DNA of 5,069 nucleotides from Alphaproteobacteria bacterium UBA3650 (lineage in GTDB: Bacteria; Pseudomonadota; Alphaproteobacteria; CAAHEQ01; UBA3637), in NCBI GenBank assembly GCA_002373815.1, contig DFKH01000092.1, positions 1 through 5,069 on the forward strand. Direction: 5' to 3'. The notes under the pieces are model-generated. The model saw nothing but the letters and a program-made list of their open reading frames with translations. It ran no database searches and was not told the origin of the DNA. Of this stretch, positions 1-4,686 are shown piece by piece. Position numbers and translations under genes: made by a program. Each line of letters starts with the position of its first letter. Position 1 is the stretch's first letter.

Positions 1-54
1 TATGTTTTGTTATTGTTTATCAAGGAGGACAATCGCCCCGACCAGATTAAATGA
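1..54 (+). CDS. C-terminal tail of an upstream gene (tentative)
   Basis: Frame 1 is open from the window edge to a TGA at 52-54 and would encode the 17-residue tail YVLLLFIKEDNRPDQIK: a hydrophobic stretch followed by a charged end. The assignment rests mainly on the + strand terminator that starts at the stop codon, which implies a + strand gene ending here. Frame 3 is also open, to a TAA at 48-50 (tail CFVIVYQGGQSPRPD), and cannot be excluded. Too little is present to name a product. Confidence 0.3.
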   Translation, partial: YVLLLFIKEDNRPDQIK

Positions 55-84
55 AAAAATACCACATAAATGCGGTATTTTTTT
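54..84 (+). terminator. Rho-independent terminator after the upstream gene
   Basis: The arms AAAAATACC (55-63) and GGTATTTTT (74-82) pair, followed by further Ts. The stem is extended inward by CA/TG after one A-C mismatch, leaving a TAAA loop. The T run 78-84 supplies the U tract. Because the lower stem is A-T only, the structure may also work weakly on the other strand. Confidence 0.7.
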
Positions 85-109
85 ATTTAATATTGTTTTG
101 GGTATCCAG

Positions 110-198
110 TGTCAATTTTTAATGGTTTGTTGATGGTTTTAGTAAAAGTCCGAAACGAAAGAGTCTAACAATTCTTCAAACAAACCATTAAATTGACA
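110..198. repeat. Long inverted repeat in the intergenic region before clp
   Basis: The left arm (110-131) and right arm (179-198) are near-perfect reverse complements over about 20 bp. The only difference is two extra Ts in the left arm. They enclose a 47-bp interior. Each arm reads outside-in as TGTCAATTT followed by AATGGTTTGTT. No T tract follows either arm and no ORF is inside, so a simple terminator is unlikely. It could be a short MITE-like element, a remnant of an insertion, a structured RNA or a large protein-binding site. No target-site duplication is evident at the edges. The rest of the 85-301 interval is AT-rich and holds only short repeats. Confidence 0.6.
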
Positions 199-301
199 AT
201 TTGATTATAAAAAACTAACGAAATTCTAACGAATATATAGCACTTTTATAAAACAGCAAGATTTTGACAAAAATATATTTATAACATTTTTATATAATAT
301 G

Positions 302-330
302 TTGACAAACTTATATTTTTGTATTATATT
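302..330 (+). promoter_or_regulatory. Sigma70-type promoter of the clp gene
   Basis: A perfect -35 TTGACA (302-307) is followed, after exactly 17 bp, by TATATT (325-330), a 5 of 6 match to the -10 consensus. Transcription should begin near 337, giving a leader of about 25 nt before the ATG at 362. This excludes the longer in-frame start at 299. A similar TTGACAAA block lies 38 bp upstream (264) but has no well-spaced -10. Confidence 0.7.
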
Positions 331-349
331 AGCAGTAATCAATATGAAT

Positions 350-355
350 AAGGAG
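350..355 (+). promoter_or_regulatory. Ribosome binding site that sets the clp start
   Basis: AAGGAG ends six bases before the ATG at 362, ideal Shine-Dalgarno spacing. The other in-frame ATGs (299 and 344) have no comparable site and lie before or only about 7 nt after the predicted transcription start. Confidence 0.8.
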
Positions 356-361
356 CAGAAA

Positions 362-2599
362 ATGTTCAACAAAAATGATAATCGACCTGAGAATCTGACA
401 GATTTTGATTTGAAAGAGTTAATAAGTAAATATTATGACCCGTGTGTATGTTTTCTTACACCGGTTGGTATTGAATGCTTGCTAATTGCATTTAGTCCAG
501 CTGTTGCAGCACATATTCAAAACACAATAGGGGGGCAAAATGCCGAAGAAATTCAACAAGAAATGAAAAATGCTTTGGACGAATTTTTAAAGAAAAACTA
601 TTCACCAAACACTTATCACTGTGCAGGTTATCTTGATCATGTTGATTATGCCGCAATATTAAACCCCAAAAGTGATGTCGAACGTTTGCTTGGATGTTTT
701 CAAAACCGCAATCGCGACTCAGACGGTTTCGCGGATAAAATTTTAAAATATTGCAACCCTATCTTAGACAGATATCACTTAACCTTTGAAAAATTGTTTC
801 CAAAAGAATTTGAAAAAAGCAAAAAAGAATTTGCTTGGGATGTTCCTGGGGTTGATAAAAAACAAAAAAAGAACCCAATTGGTTTTGGAATTAATTTAAC
901 TGAAAAAGTCAAGGATTTAACAGAACCACCTGTTTTCAATCGTGATAACGAAATAAAATTGCTTGAAAACCTGCTTTTAAAACAAAATCGTAGTAATGTT
1001 ATGTTGGTTGGAAAAAATGGAACCGGAAAATCTGTATTGGTTGAAGGTTTAGCATATAATATTGTCAATGGTTTATGTCATCCATTATTACGTGGGACAA
1101 AAATTATATCTATAAATTTTGGCAATTTAATGTCAAATACACAGTATCGTGGTGAATTGGAAACCAAATTAACCAAGTTAATGGAAAATATAACAGACAA
1201 TAATTGCATATTGTTTTTGGACGAAATACATACATTGTTTTCACGTCGTGGCTCAGATGATAACATTGCAGATATAATGAAACCATATTTAACCAATGGT
1301 AAAGTCCGTGTGATTGGTGCAACCACAGACAAAGAATTTTTATCTATCCGTGACGGTGCTTTTTTACGCAGATTCAATCAGATAACACTTTCTGAACCAA
1401 GTCCTGAGACGACTTTGGATATATTAAAAAAATTGAAATCAGGATACGAAAACACGTATTCAATCTCTATTCCAGATCAAGTATTGGCAGATATTGTTCA
1501 AAAAGCCAACTTGTATATTCATAACAGAAATTTCCCAGATAAAGCCATTGATTTGTTAAATTATGTTTGTGTTTTGGCCAGTGATAATGAAAAATCTGTT
1601 CCATGCACAATAGATTTAGTAAACAAAGCACTGGTTGATATTTTTCATATTCCATTGGAATTATTAAATACATCTGAATCAACACAAATACAAACGTTGC
1701 AAACTAAATTGAATGATAAAATTTTTGGTCAGCAACCAGCAATAGCAACAATTTCTGCAACTTTGACACATTCTTATATTATGCACACAAACAGAACACC
1801 TGCACCACAAGCAAGTTTTCTATTTTGTGGTCCTAGTGGTGTTGGGAAAACCAAAACTGCAGAAGAAATTGCCACATTACTTGGACGTGGTTTTTCAGTT
1901 ATAAATATGAATGAATATCAAAATGATATGGATGTTCAAAAATTAACAGGAGCTGCACCTGGATATACAGGTTATGAATCTGGGGGGCAGTTAACTAACA
2001 TTATTGCTCAAAATCCATATTCTGTATTGTTGTTCGATGAATTTGAAAAAGCACACAAAAATGTTCAAAGATTATTATTGCAAATTCTGGACAAAGGAAC
2101 TTTTACAGATAACCAAGGGATGACATTGAACTTTAATAATACTATCATTATTATGGCAACGAATGCCGGTGTTCAATATGATACACAGATAGGTTTTAAT
2201 GGACCAAAAGCAAAATTGGCAGTATCGCGTGATGTTTTATCGAAAGCATTTTTACCGGAATTTTTGGGACGTGTAAATCAAATAGTAACATTTGACCAAT
2301 TAAGTCAATCAGCATTACACCAAATTATGGATACACTGTGCTATGAATTAAATGCTTTAATGGAACAAGATTACAATATAAGTGTATCCGTTAATCCGGC
2401 TGTTCAAGATTTCGTAATTGAAAAGGGTTATCGTCCGGAATTGGGTGCACGTATAATCAAAAACATATTTCAACAAGAAGTTGAAGTTCCTGTTGCATAT
2501 GAAATAACAACAAATCATGAAGTGTTAGCCAACAAACAAAAACATGCAAATATGATTGTTGATTTAATTAACAATAGGGTCGTGTGTAAAACAATGTAA
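362..2599 (+). CDS. clpA: ClpA-type double AAA+ unfoldase
   Basis: This is a 745-residue ATP-dependent protein unfoldase that would feed substrates into the ClpP peptidase in the cytoplasm. D1 has Walker A GKNGTGKS (217-224), Walker B ILFLDE (D287, E288), pore loop QYRGE and arginine fingers R336/R337. D2 has Walker A GPSGVGKT (490-497), Walker B LLFDE (D559, E560), pore motif GYTGYESGG, sensor TNAG, arginine finger R637 and sensor-2 GAR (R697). An IGF tripeptide (610-612) lies where ClpA carries its ClpP-docking loop. There is no ClpB/ClpC middle coiled coil between D1 and D2. Length and motif positions closely match E. coli ClpA (758 aa; Walker lysines 220 and 501, here 223 and 496). The first ~170 residues are poorly recognisable and may be a divergent Clp N-domain. 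No clpS precedes it, and the gene is AT-rich. It could be the genome's only ClpA or an accessory paralogue. The family call is firm; the exact orthology is not. Confidence 0.9.
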   Translation: MFNKNDNRPENLTDFDLKELISKYYDPCVCFLTPVGIECLLIAFSPAVAAHIQNTIGGQNAEEIQQEMKNALDEFLKKNYSPNTYHCAGYLDHVDYAAILNPKSDVERLLGCFQNRNRDSDGFADKILKYCNPILDRYHLTFEKLFPKEFEKSKKEFAWDVPGVDKKQKKNPIGFGINLTEKVKDLTEPPVFNRDNEIKLLENLLLKQNRSNVMLVGKNGTGKSVLVEGLAYNIVNGLCHPLLRGTKIISINFGNLMSNTQYRGELETKLTKLMENITDNNCILFLDEIHTLFSRRGSDDNIADIMKPYLTNGKVRVIGATTDKEFLSIRDGAFLRRFNQITLSEPSPETTLDILKKLKSGYENTYSISIPDQVLADIVQKANLYIHNRNFPDKAIDLLNYVCVLASDNEKSVPCTIDLVNKALVDIFHIPLELLNTSESTQIQTLQTKLNDKIFGQQPAIATISATLTHSYIMHTNRTPAPQASFLFCGPSGVGKTKTAEEIATLLGRGFSVINMNEYQNDMDVQKLTGAAPGYTGYESGGQLTNIIAQNPYSVLLFDEFEKAHKNVQRLLLQILDKGTFTDNQGMTLNFNNTIIIMATNAGVQYDTQIGFNGPKAKLAVSRDVLSKAFLPEFLGRVNQIVTFDQLSQSALHQIMDTLCYELNALMEQDYNISVSVNPAVQDFVIEKGYRPELGARIIKNIFQQEVEVPVAYEITTNHEVLANKQKHANMIVDLINNRVVCKTM

Positions 2600-2634
2600 A
2601 TAATAAGCACTGGTTATTTCCAGTGCTTATTATT
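2599..2634 (+). terminator. Terminator after clp
   Basis: A perfect 15-bp stem (2599-2613 with 2620-2634) closes the six-base loop TTATTT. The hairpin begins at the last base of the stop codon. The tail is TTATTATTATTT rather than a pure T run, but the GC core GCACTGG/CCAGTGC is strong. It should end the clp transcript and separate it from fic. The opposite strand also reads into A/T-rich sequence, so bidirectional action is possible. Confidence 0.8.
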
Positions 2635-2709
2635 ATTTGCACATGCATGTTATTTTGATTTTACAATACAATATCACTAAAAAACTTAATAATAATTATA
2701 AAATACCCG

Positions 2710-2738
2710 TTTACACCGTGGTATTTTGGTATTATAAT
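2710..2738 (+). promoter_or_regulatory. Strong promoter in unit copy 1
   Basis: TTTACA (2710-2715, 5 of 6 to the -35 consensus) and a perfect TATAAT (2733-2738) are separated by exactly 17 bp. The predicted start is near 2745. The spacer is conserved with copy 2 except for one base. Confidence 0.75.
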
Positions 2739-2751
2739 AGTATATATAATG

Positions 2752-2785
2752 GGACGATGTGTAAATTTTCAGTCGTCCTTTTTTT
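2752..2785 (+). terminator. Terminator hairpin in unit copy 1
   Basis: GGACGA (2752-2757) pairs perfectly with TCGTCC (2773-2778) around a 15-base loop, followed at once by seven Ts (2779-2785). It begins only about 7 nt after the predicted transcription start, so it would end a very short RNA or attenuate transcription toward fic. Confidence 0.7.
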
Positions 2786-2803
2786 GTGTAAAAACACACT
2801 TTC

Positions 2804-2883
2804 AAAAAAGTTTACTTCCTTTTTGTAAAAGTAAAGGTTTTGTATAAAAAAGTTTACTTTTTGATTTACAAAGTAAAGTTTTT
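2804..2883. repeat. Two phased palindromic repeats upstream of fic (likely operator)
   Basis: Two tandem units start at 2804 and 2846, a period of 42 bp, or four helical turns. They match at about 32 of 42 positions. Each is itself an inverted repeat: TTTACTT (2811-2817) with AAGTAAA (2829-2835), and TTTACTTT (2853-2860) with AAAGTAAA (2870-2877). The second palindrome overlaps the putative fic -35 element. This layout is typical of a cooperatively bound repressor operator. The regulator is unknown; the winged-helix end of Fic itself is one candidate. The hairpins could instead act in RNA read through from the unit at 2704. Confidence 0.6.
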
Positions 2884-2893
2884 ATGTTACAGT
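2865..2893 (+). promoter_or_regulatory. Putative fic promoter with extended -10
   Basis: TTTACA (2865-2870) lies 17 bp from TACAGT (2888-2893, 4 of 6 to consensus). The -10 is preceded by TGT, an extended -10 element. The start would be near 2900, leaving a short leader that just includes the Shine-Dalgarno. The -35 sits in the right arm of the second palindrome, so operator binding should block it. Confidence 0.45.
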
Positions 2894-2912
2894 GTTTACC
2901 AAAGGTGAAGCC

Positions 2913-4052
2913 ATGAGTAATATAAAAATAGGTAATTTTGTTAAGCAATCTGCTGGTTTTAAGGCATTTATTCCAAATCCTTTTCCGCCTGCAAAACAAT
3001 TGTCTTTGCCCAACACGATTATTTCAAAACATACAGAAGCAATAAGATTATTGGGTAAATTGGATGGTATAACGGAATTGTTACCTGATAAAGATTGGTT
3101 TTTGGTCATGTTTGTAAAAAAAGACGCATCTTCTTCCAGTCAAATAGAAGGCACTAATGCTACCATGATGGACGTTATTGAAAAAGAAAATGTTGAACCA
3201 AGCACTTCTTTGCCCGAAGATGTTGACGATATTATGCATTATATAAATGCACTGAATTATGGTATAATTCGTGCCAAAGATTTTCCTTTGTCTTTAAGAT
3301 TTATACGTGAACTACATTCAAAATTAATGATTAAAGCACGTAGCACACATAATTCTTATCCTGGAGAATTTAGAACCAGTCAAAATTGGATTGGTGGCAC
3401 CAGACCAGATAATGCAACCTATGTTCCACCACCAGTTGAAGAAATGACTCGTGCTTTGAATGATTTGGAAAAATTTATGCACGCAGACGATGATTATTTA
3501 CCGCTTGTTAAAGCAGGTTTATTACATGCACAATTTGAAACAATTCACCCATTCAATGATGGTAATGGCCGAACAGGACGTATATTGATAACAATGTTCT
3601 TGTGGTATAAAAAATTGTTGGAAATGCCGATATTGTATTTGTCTGCATATTTTAAACAGCACAGAAGTATATATTATCAAAAATTAAATGATTATCATAA
3701 TGGTGACATTGTTGGATGGCTGGATTTCTTTTTAGATGGAATTATTGATACTGCAAATTCTGCTATTAAAACATGTGCTTTGATTACCAAAATACGTGAA
3801 CGTGACACAGATAAAGTAAAAGTTTTAGGCAAAGCTGTATCACAATCAACAATGACCGTATTGGAAAATTTATATAAAATGCCGATTGTTGGTATATCAG
3901 ATATTATGAAGTGGACAGGAACATCAAAACCATCTGGATACAAAATGATAGACAGATTGGTCAAGATTGGAATTTTAGTCAAACTTGGTGATAATGCTTA
4001 TGCTCAAAAGTGGTATTATAAAGATTACATAAATCTGTTTTATAATGAATAA
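2913..4052 (+). CDS. Class II Fic protein adenylyltransferase with winged-helix C-terminus
   Basis: This 379-residue Fic enzyme is predicted to transfer AMP from ATP to a hydroxyl side chain of a target protein. The catalytic motif is HPFNDGNGRTGR (212-223), with catalytic H212, metal-binding D216 and phosphate-binding GNGR. The inhibitory-helix motif (S/T)xxxE(G/N) is present N-terminal to the core as S75-SQI-E79-G80; E79 should hold the protein in the autoinhibited class II state. The segment PGEFRTSQNWIGG and the following VPPP match the target-docking flap region of SoFic-like proteins. The layout is a Fic_N-like region (about 1-95), Fic core (about 100-260) and a helix-turn-helix region (about 308-370). 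The start at 2913 is chosen because AAAGGTG (2901-2907) lies 5 nt upstream. A GTG at 2892 is also in frame but overlaps the -10. The target is unknown. The gene is AT-rich and bracketed by near-identical repeats. No separate antitoxin gene is present or needed. Confidence 0.93.
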   Translation: MSNIKIGNFVKQSAGFKAFIPNPFPPAKQLSLPNTIISKHTEAIRLLGKLDGITELLPDKDWFLVMFVKKDASSSSQIEGTNATMMDVIEKENVEPSTSLPEDVDDIMHYINALNYGIIRAKDFPLSLRFIRELHSKLMIKARSTHNSYPGEFRTSQNWIGGTRPDNATYVPPPVEEMTRALNDLEKFMHADDDYLPLVKAGLLHAQFETIHPFNDGNGRTGRILITMFLWYKKLLEMPILYLSAYFKQHRSIYYQKLNDYHNGDIVGWLDFFLDGIIDTANSAIKTCALITKIRERDTDKVKVLGKAVSQSTMTVLENLYKMPIVGISDIMKWTGTSKPSGYKMIDRLVKIGILVKLGDNAYAQKWYYKDYINLFYNE

Positions 4053-4060
4053 ATTACCCG

Positions 4061-4089
4061 TTTATACCGTGGTATTTTAGTATTATAAT
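4061..4089 (+). promoter_or_regulatory. Strong promoter in unit copy 2
   Basis: TTTATA (4061-4066, 4 of 6) and a perfect TATAAT (4084-4089) are spaced 17 bp apart, the same geometry as copy 1. The predicted start is near 4096. The -35 differs from copy 1 by a single C to T change. Confidence 0.65.
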
Positions 4090-4101
4090 AGTTATATATA
4101 G

Positions 4102-4139
4102 TGGGATATTGTGTAAATTTTCAGACACCCCATTTTTTT
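4102..4139 (+). terminator. Terminator hairpin in unit copy 2, probably also ending fic
   Basis: TGGG (4102-4105) pairs with CCCA (4129-4132), and GTGT (4111-4114) pairs with ACAC (4125-4128). A five-base bulge ATATT lies on the 5' side and a ten-base loop at the top. Seven Ts follow (4133-4139). The pairing differs from copy 1 although the function is preserved. Confidence 0.65.
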
Positions 4140-4153
4140 ATTAAATTGTTTAT

Positions 4154-4241
4154 GTCGGGGCAACCGGATGGGTCAGACCACCCTTCGCATCTGCGATACT
4201 ATGGCACGCCACCCAGCGCACTCCCTGGCCGCATTTGTGCC
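4154..4241. other. GC-rich structured non-coding island
   Basis: Positions 4161-4240 contain 50 G/C of 80 by hand count (about 62%), against roughly 30% in the adjacent fic gene. Inverted pairs include GGGT (4170-4173) with ACCC (4180-4183), flanked by GAT/ATC; TCGC/GCGA around 4185-4196; and GGCAC (4203-4207) with GTGCC (4237-4241), enclosing CCAG/CTGG. Short ORFs cross it on both strands, but they run through the upstream terminator unit or antisense through the next gene, and look spurious. No promoter is obvious within it. It could be a structured RNA or one copy of a dispersed repeat. I do not recognise it as tRNA, SRP RNA or tmRNA. Confidence 0.5.
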
Positions 4242-4256
4242 TATCATATTTTTTAT

Positions 4257-4284
4257 TTGACAAACAACACTTTTGTGTTATTAT
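4257..4284 (+). promoter_or_regulatory. Promoter of the small membrane protein gene, with a palindrome in the spacer
   Basis: A perfect TTGACA (4257-4262) and TATTAT (4279-4284, 5 of 6) are spaced 16 bp apart, giving a start near 4291 and a leader of about 27 nt. The spacer holds AACAC-TTTT-GTGTT (4266-4279). A second GTGTTTG (4285-4291) echoes the CAAACA at 4261. A repressor bound here would sit directly between -35 and -10. Confidence 0.65.
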
Positions 4285-4317
4285 GTGTTTGATAAAATAA
4301 TTCTGTGGGGGTAAATT

Positions 4318-4548
4318 ATGAATAAAGGTAATAACATTAAAAAACTGAACTATTTGGCGGCGACGTTTTTGCTGGGTGGTTTTATATTGATTTGTGTGGC
4401 GGCGGGGACTGATGATGCCCGCACAATCGCGCACGATAAAACCGCCGCACAATCAAAAACAACAATTCCGATGGCAATCGGCGGGATTATCGGTATTGCC
4501 GCAGGAACAATTCTGTTGAAAATTCGCGATAAAAATTTGGGGCGATAA
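4318..4548 (+). CDS. Small two-helix membrane protein of unknown function
   Basis: This is a 76-residue protein that I do not recognise. It has a short lysine-bearing N-terminus (K3, K8, K9), a hydrophobic helix at about 10-30, a polar loop at 31-49 (TDDARTIAHDKTAAQSKTT), a second glycine-rich helix at about 50-67 and a basic C-terminus (KIRDKNLGR). By the positive-inside rule both ends should be cytoplasmic, with the loop outside, giving an inner-membrane hairpin. The first helix could alternatively be read as a signal sequence, but there is no convincing cleavage site. GGGGG (4307-4311), six bases before the ATG, is a weak Shine-Dalgarno. Its own promoter and terminator make it monocistronic. 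Codon use is GC-richer than fic and clp, like ihfB, so it probably belongs to the resident chromosome. Confidence 0.75.
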   Translation: MNKGNNIKKLNYLAATFLLGGFILICVAAGTDDARTIAHDKTAAQSKTTIPMAIGGIIGIAAGTILLKIRDKNLGR

Positions 4549-4568
4549 AAAAACGCAATAACATATGA

Positions 4569-4596
4569 ATCCGCCCGATATTGGGCGGATATTTTT
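4569..4596 (+). terminator. Terminator after the small membrane protein gene
   Basis: ATCCGCCC (4569-4576) pairs perfectly with GGGCGGAT (4583-4590) around the six-base loop GATATT, followed by ATTTTTATT. This is a strong GC-rich Rho-independent terminator 20 bases past the stop codon. Confidence 0.88.
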
Positions 4597-4633
4597 ATTC
4601 ATTATAGTGGCAACAGCATAAAATAAAAAACAC

Positions 4634-4661
4634 TTGATATATGGTGGAAATTTGCTAAATT
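4634..4661 (+). promoter_or_regulatory. Putative ihfB promoter with extended -10
   Basis: TTGATA (4634-4639, 5 of 6) is followed after 16 bp by TAAATT (4656-4661), which is preceded by TGC, an extended -10. The start would be near 4668. The Shine-Dalgarno AAAAGGA (4671-4677) follows, nine bases before the ATG. As the preceding gene is terminated, ihfB needs its own promoter here. Confidence 0.5.
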
Positions 4662-4686
4662 ATATTGTGCAAAAGGATTTATTTTT

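Larger units (their letters stand above)
2704..2785 (+). repeat. Promoter-hairpin-T-tract unit, copy 1
   Basis: This is the first of two near-identical units flanking fic. Columns 2704-2772 match 4055-4124 at 63 of 70 aligned positions with one gap. It contains a promoter, a short stretch starting near 2745, a hairpin and a T7 run, so it could produce a transcript of only about 40 nt. The segment TGTGTAAATTTTCAG (2758-2772), which forms the hairpin loop here, is identical in both copies; the flanking stem sequences differ. It may be a tiny RNA gene or an attenuated leader promoter for fic. No peptide of note is encoded. Confidence 0.75.
4055..4139 (+). repeat. Promoter-hairpin-T-tract unit, copy 2
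   Basis: This is the second copy of the unit at 2704, starting three bases after the fic stop. Identity is about 90% to 4124 and then stops abruptly, at the same CAG as in copy 1. The promoter and the segment TGTGTAAATTTTCAG are conserved. The sequence after CAG differs, yet again completes a hairpin and a T7 run. Besides any RNA of its own, it would supply the terminator for fic, as no other hairpin lies at the fic end. Confidence 0.75.

Noticed and set aside
299..361. Longer start for the clp gene at 299 or 344
   Set aside because: Position 299 lies upstream of the best promoter's -35, so it would not be on the transcript. Position 344 has no ribosome binding site and falls only about 7 nt after the predicted start. 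The ATG at 362 has AAGGAG at ideal spacing.
362..2599. ClpB or ClpC rather than ClpA
   Set aside because: There is no middle coiled-coil insertion between the two AAA+ domains, the length is 745 rather than about 860, and an IGF loop is present, which ClpB lacks.
2641..2650. Palindrome ACATGCATGT as a binding site
   Set aside because: It is a perfect 10-bp palindrome, but a single short one just after a terminator with no promoter or partner site. Chance is a sufficient explanation.
2785..2798. Small hairpin TGTGT-AAAA-ACACA as another terminator
   Set aside because: The stem is only 5 bp and it is followed by TTTCAAAA rather than a T tract. It is more likely incidental to the AT-rich leader.
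2637..2828. 63-residue ORF between clp and fic
   Set aside because: It starts just after the clp terminator hairpin and runs through a promoter, a hairpin and a T tract, with low-complexity AT-driven residues. It has no ribosome binding site.
2892..2912. GTG start for fic at 2892
   Set aside because: It overlaps the putative -10 and has no Shine-Dalgarno, while the ATG at 2913 has AAAGGTG 5 nt upstream and gives a normal length.
2913..4052. FicTA-type toxin-antitoxin module
   Set aside because: In FicTA the inhibitory motif is on a separate small antitoxin gene. Here SxxxEG lies within the same protein (75-80), which defines a class II Fic, and no small partner gene is present.
4154..4241. 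SRP RNA, tmRNA or tRNA in the GC island
   Set aside because: I find no SRP GGAA-tetraloop domain with its GCAG context, no tmRNA-like ends and no T-arm GTTCGA motif within it. A GGTTCGATTC string at 4719-4728 lies inside ihfB and has no tRNA fold around it.
4101..4452. Short ORFs on both strands across the GC-rich island
   Set aside because: The + frame begins inside the repeat unit's terminator, and the - frame runs antisense through the membrane protein gene. Neither has a ribosome binding site or a recognisable sequence.
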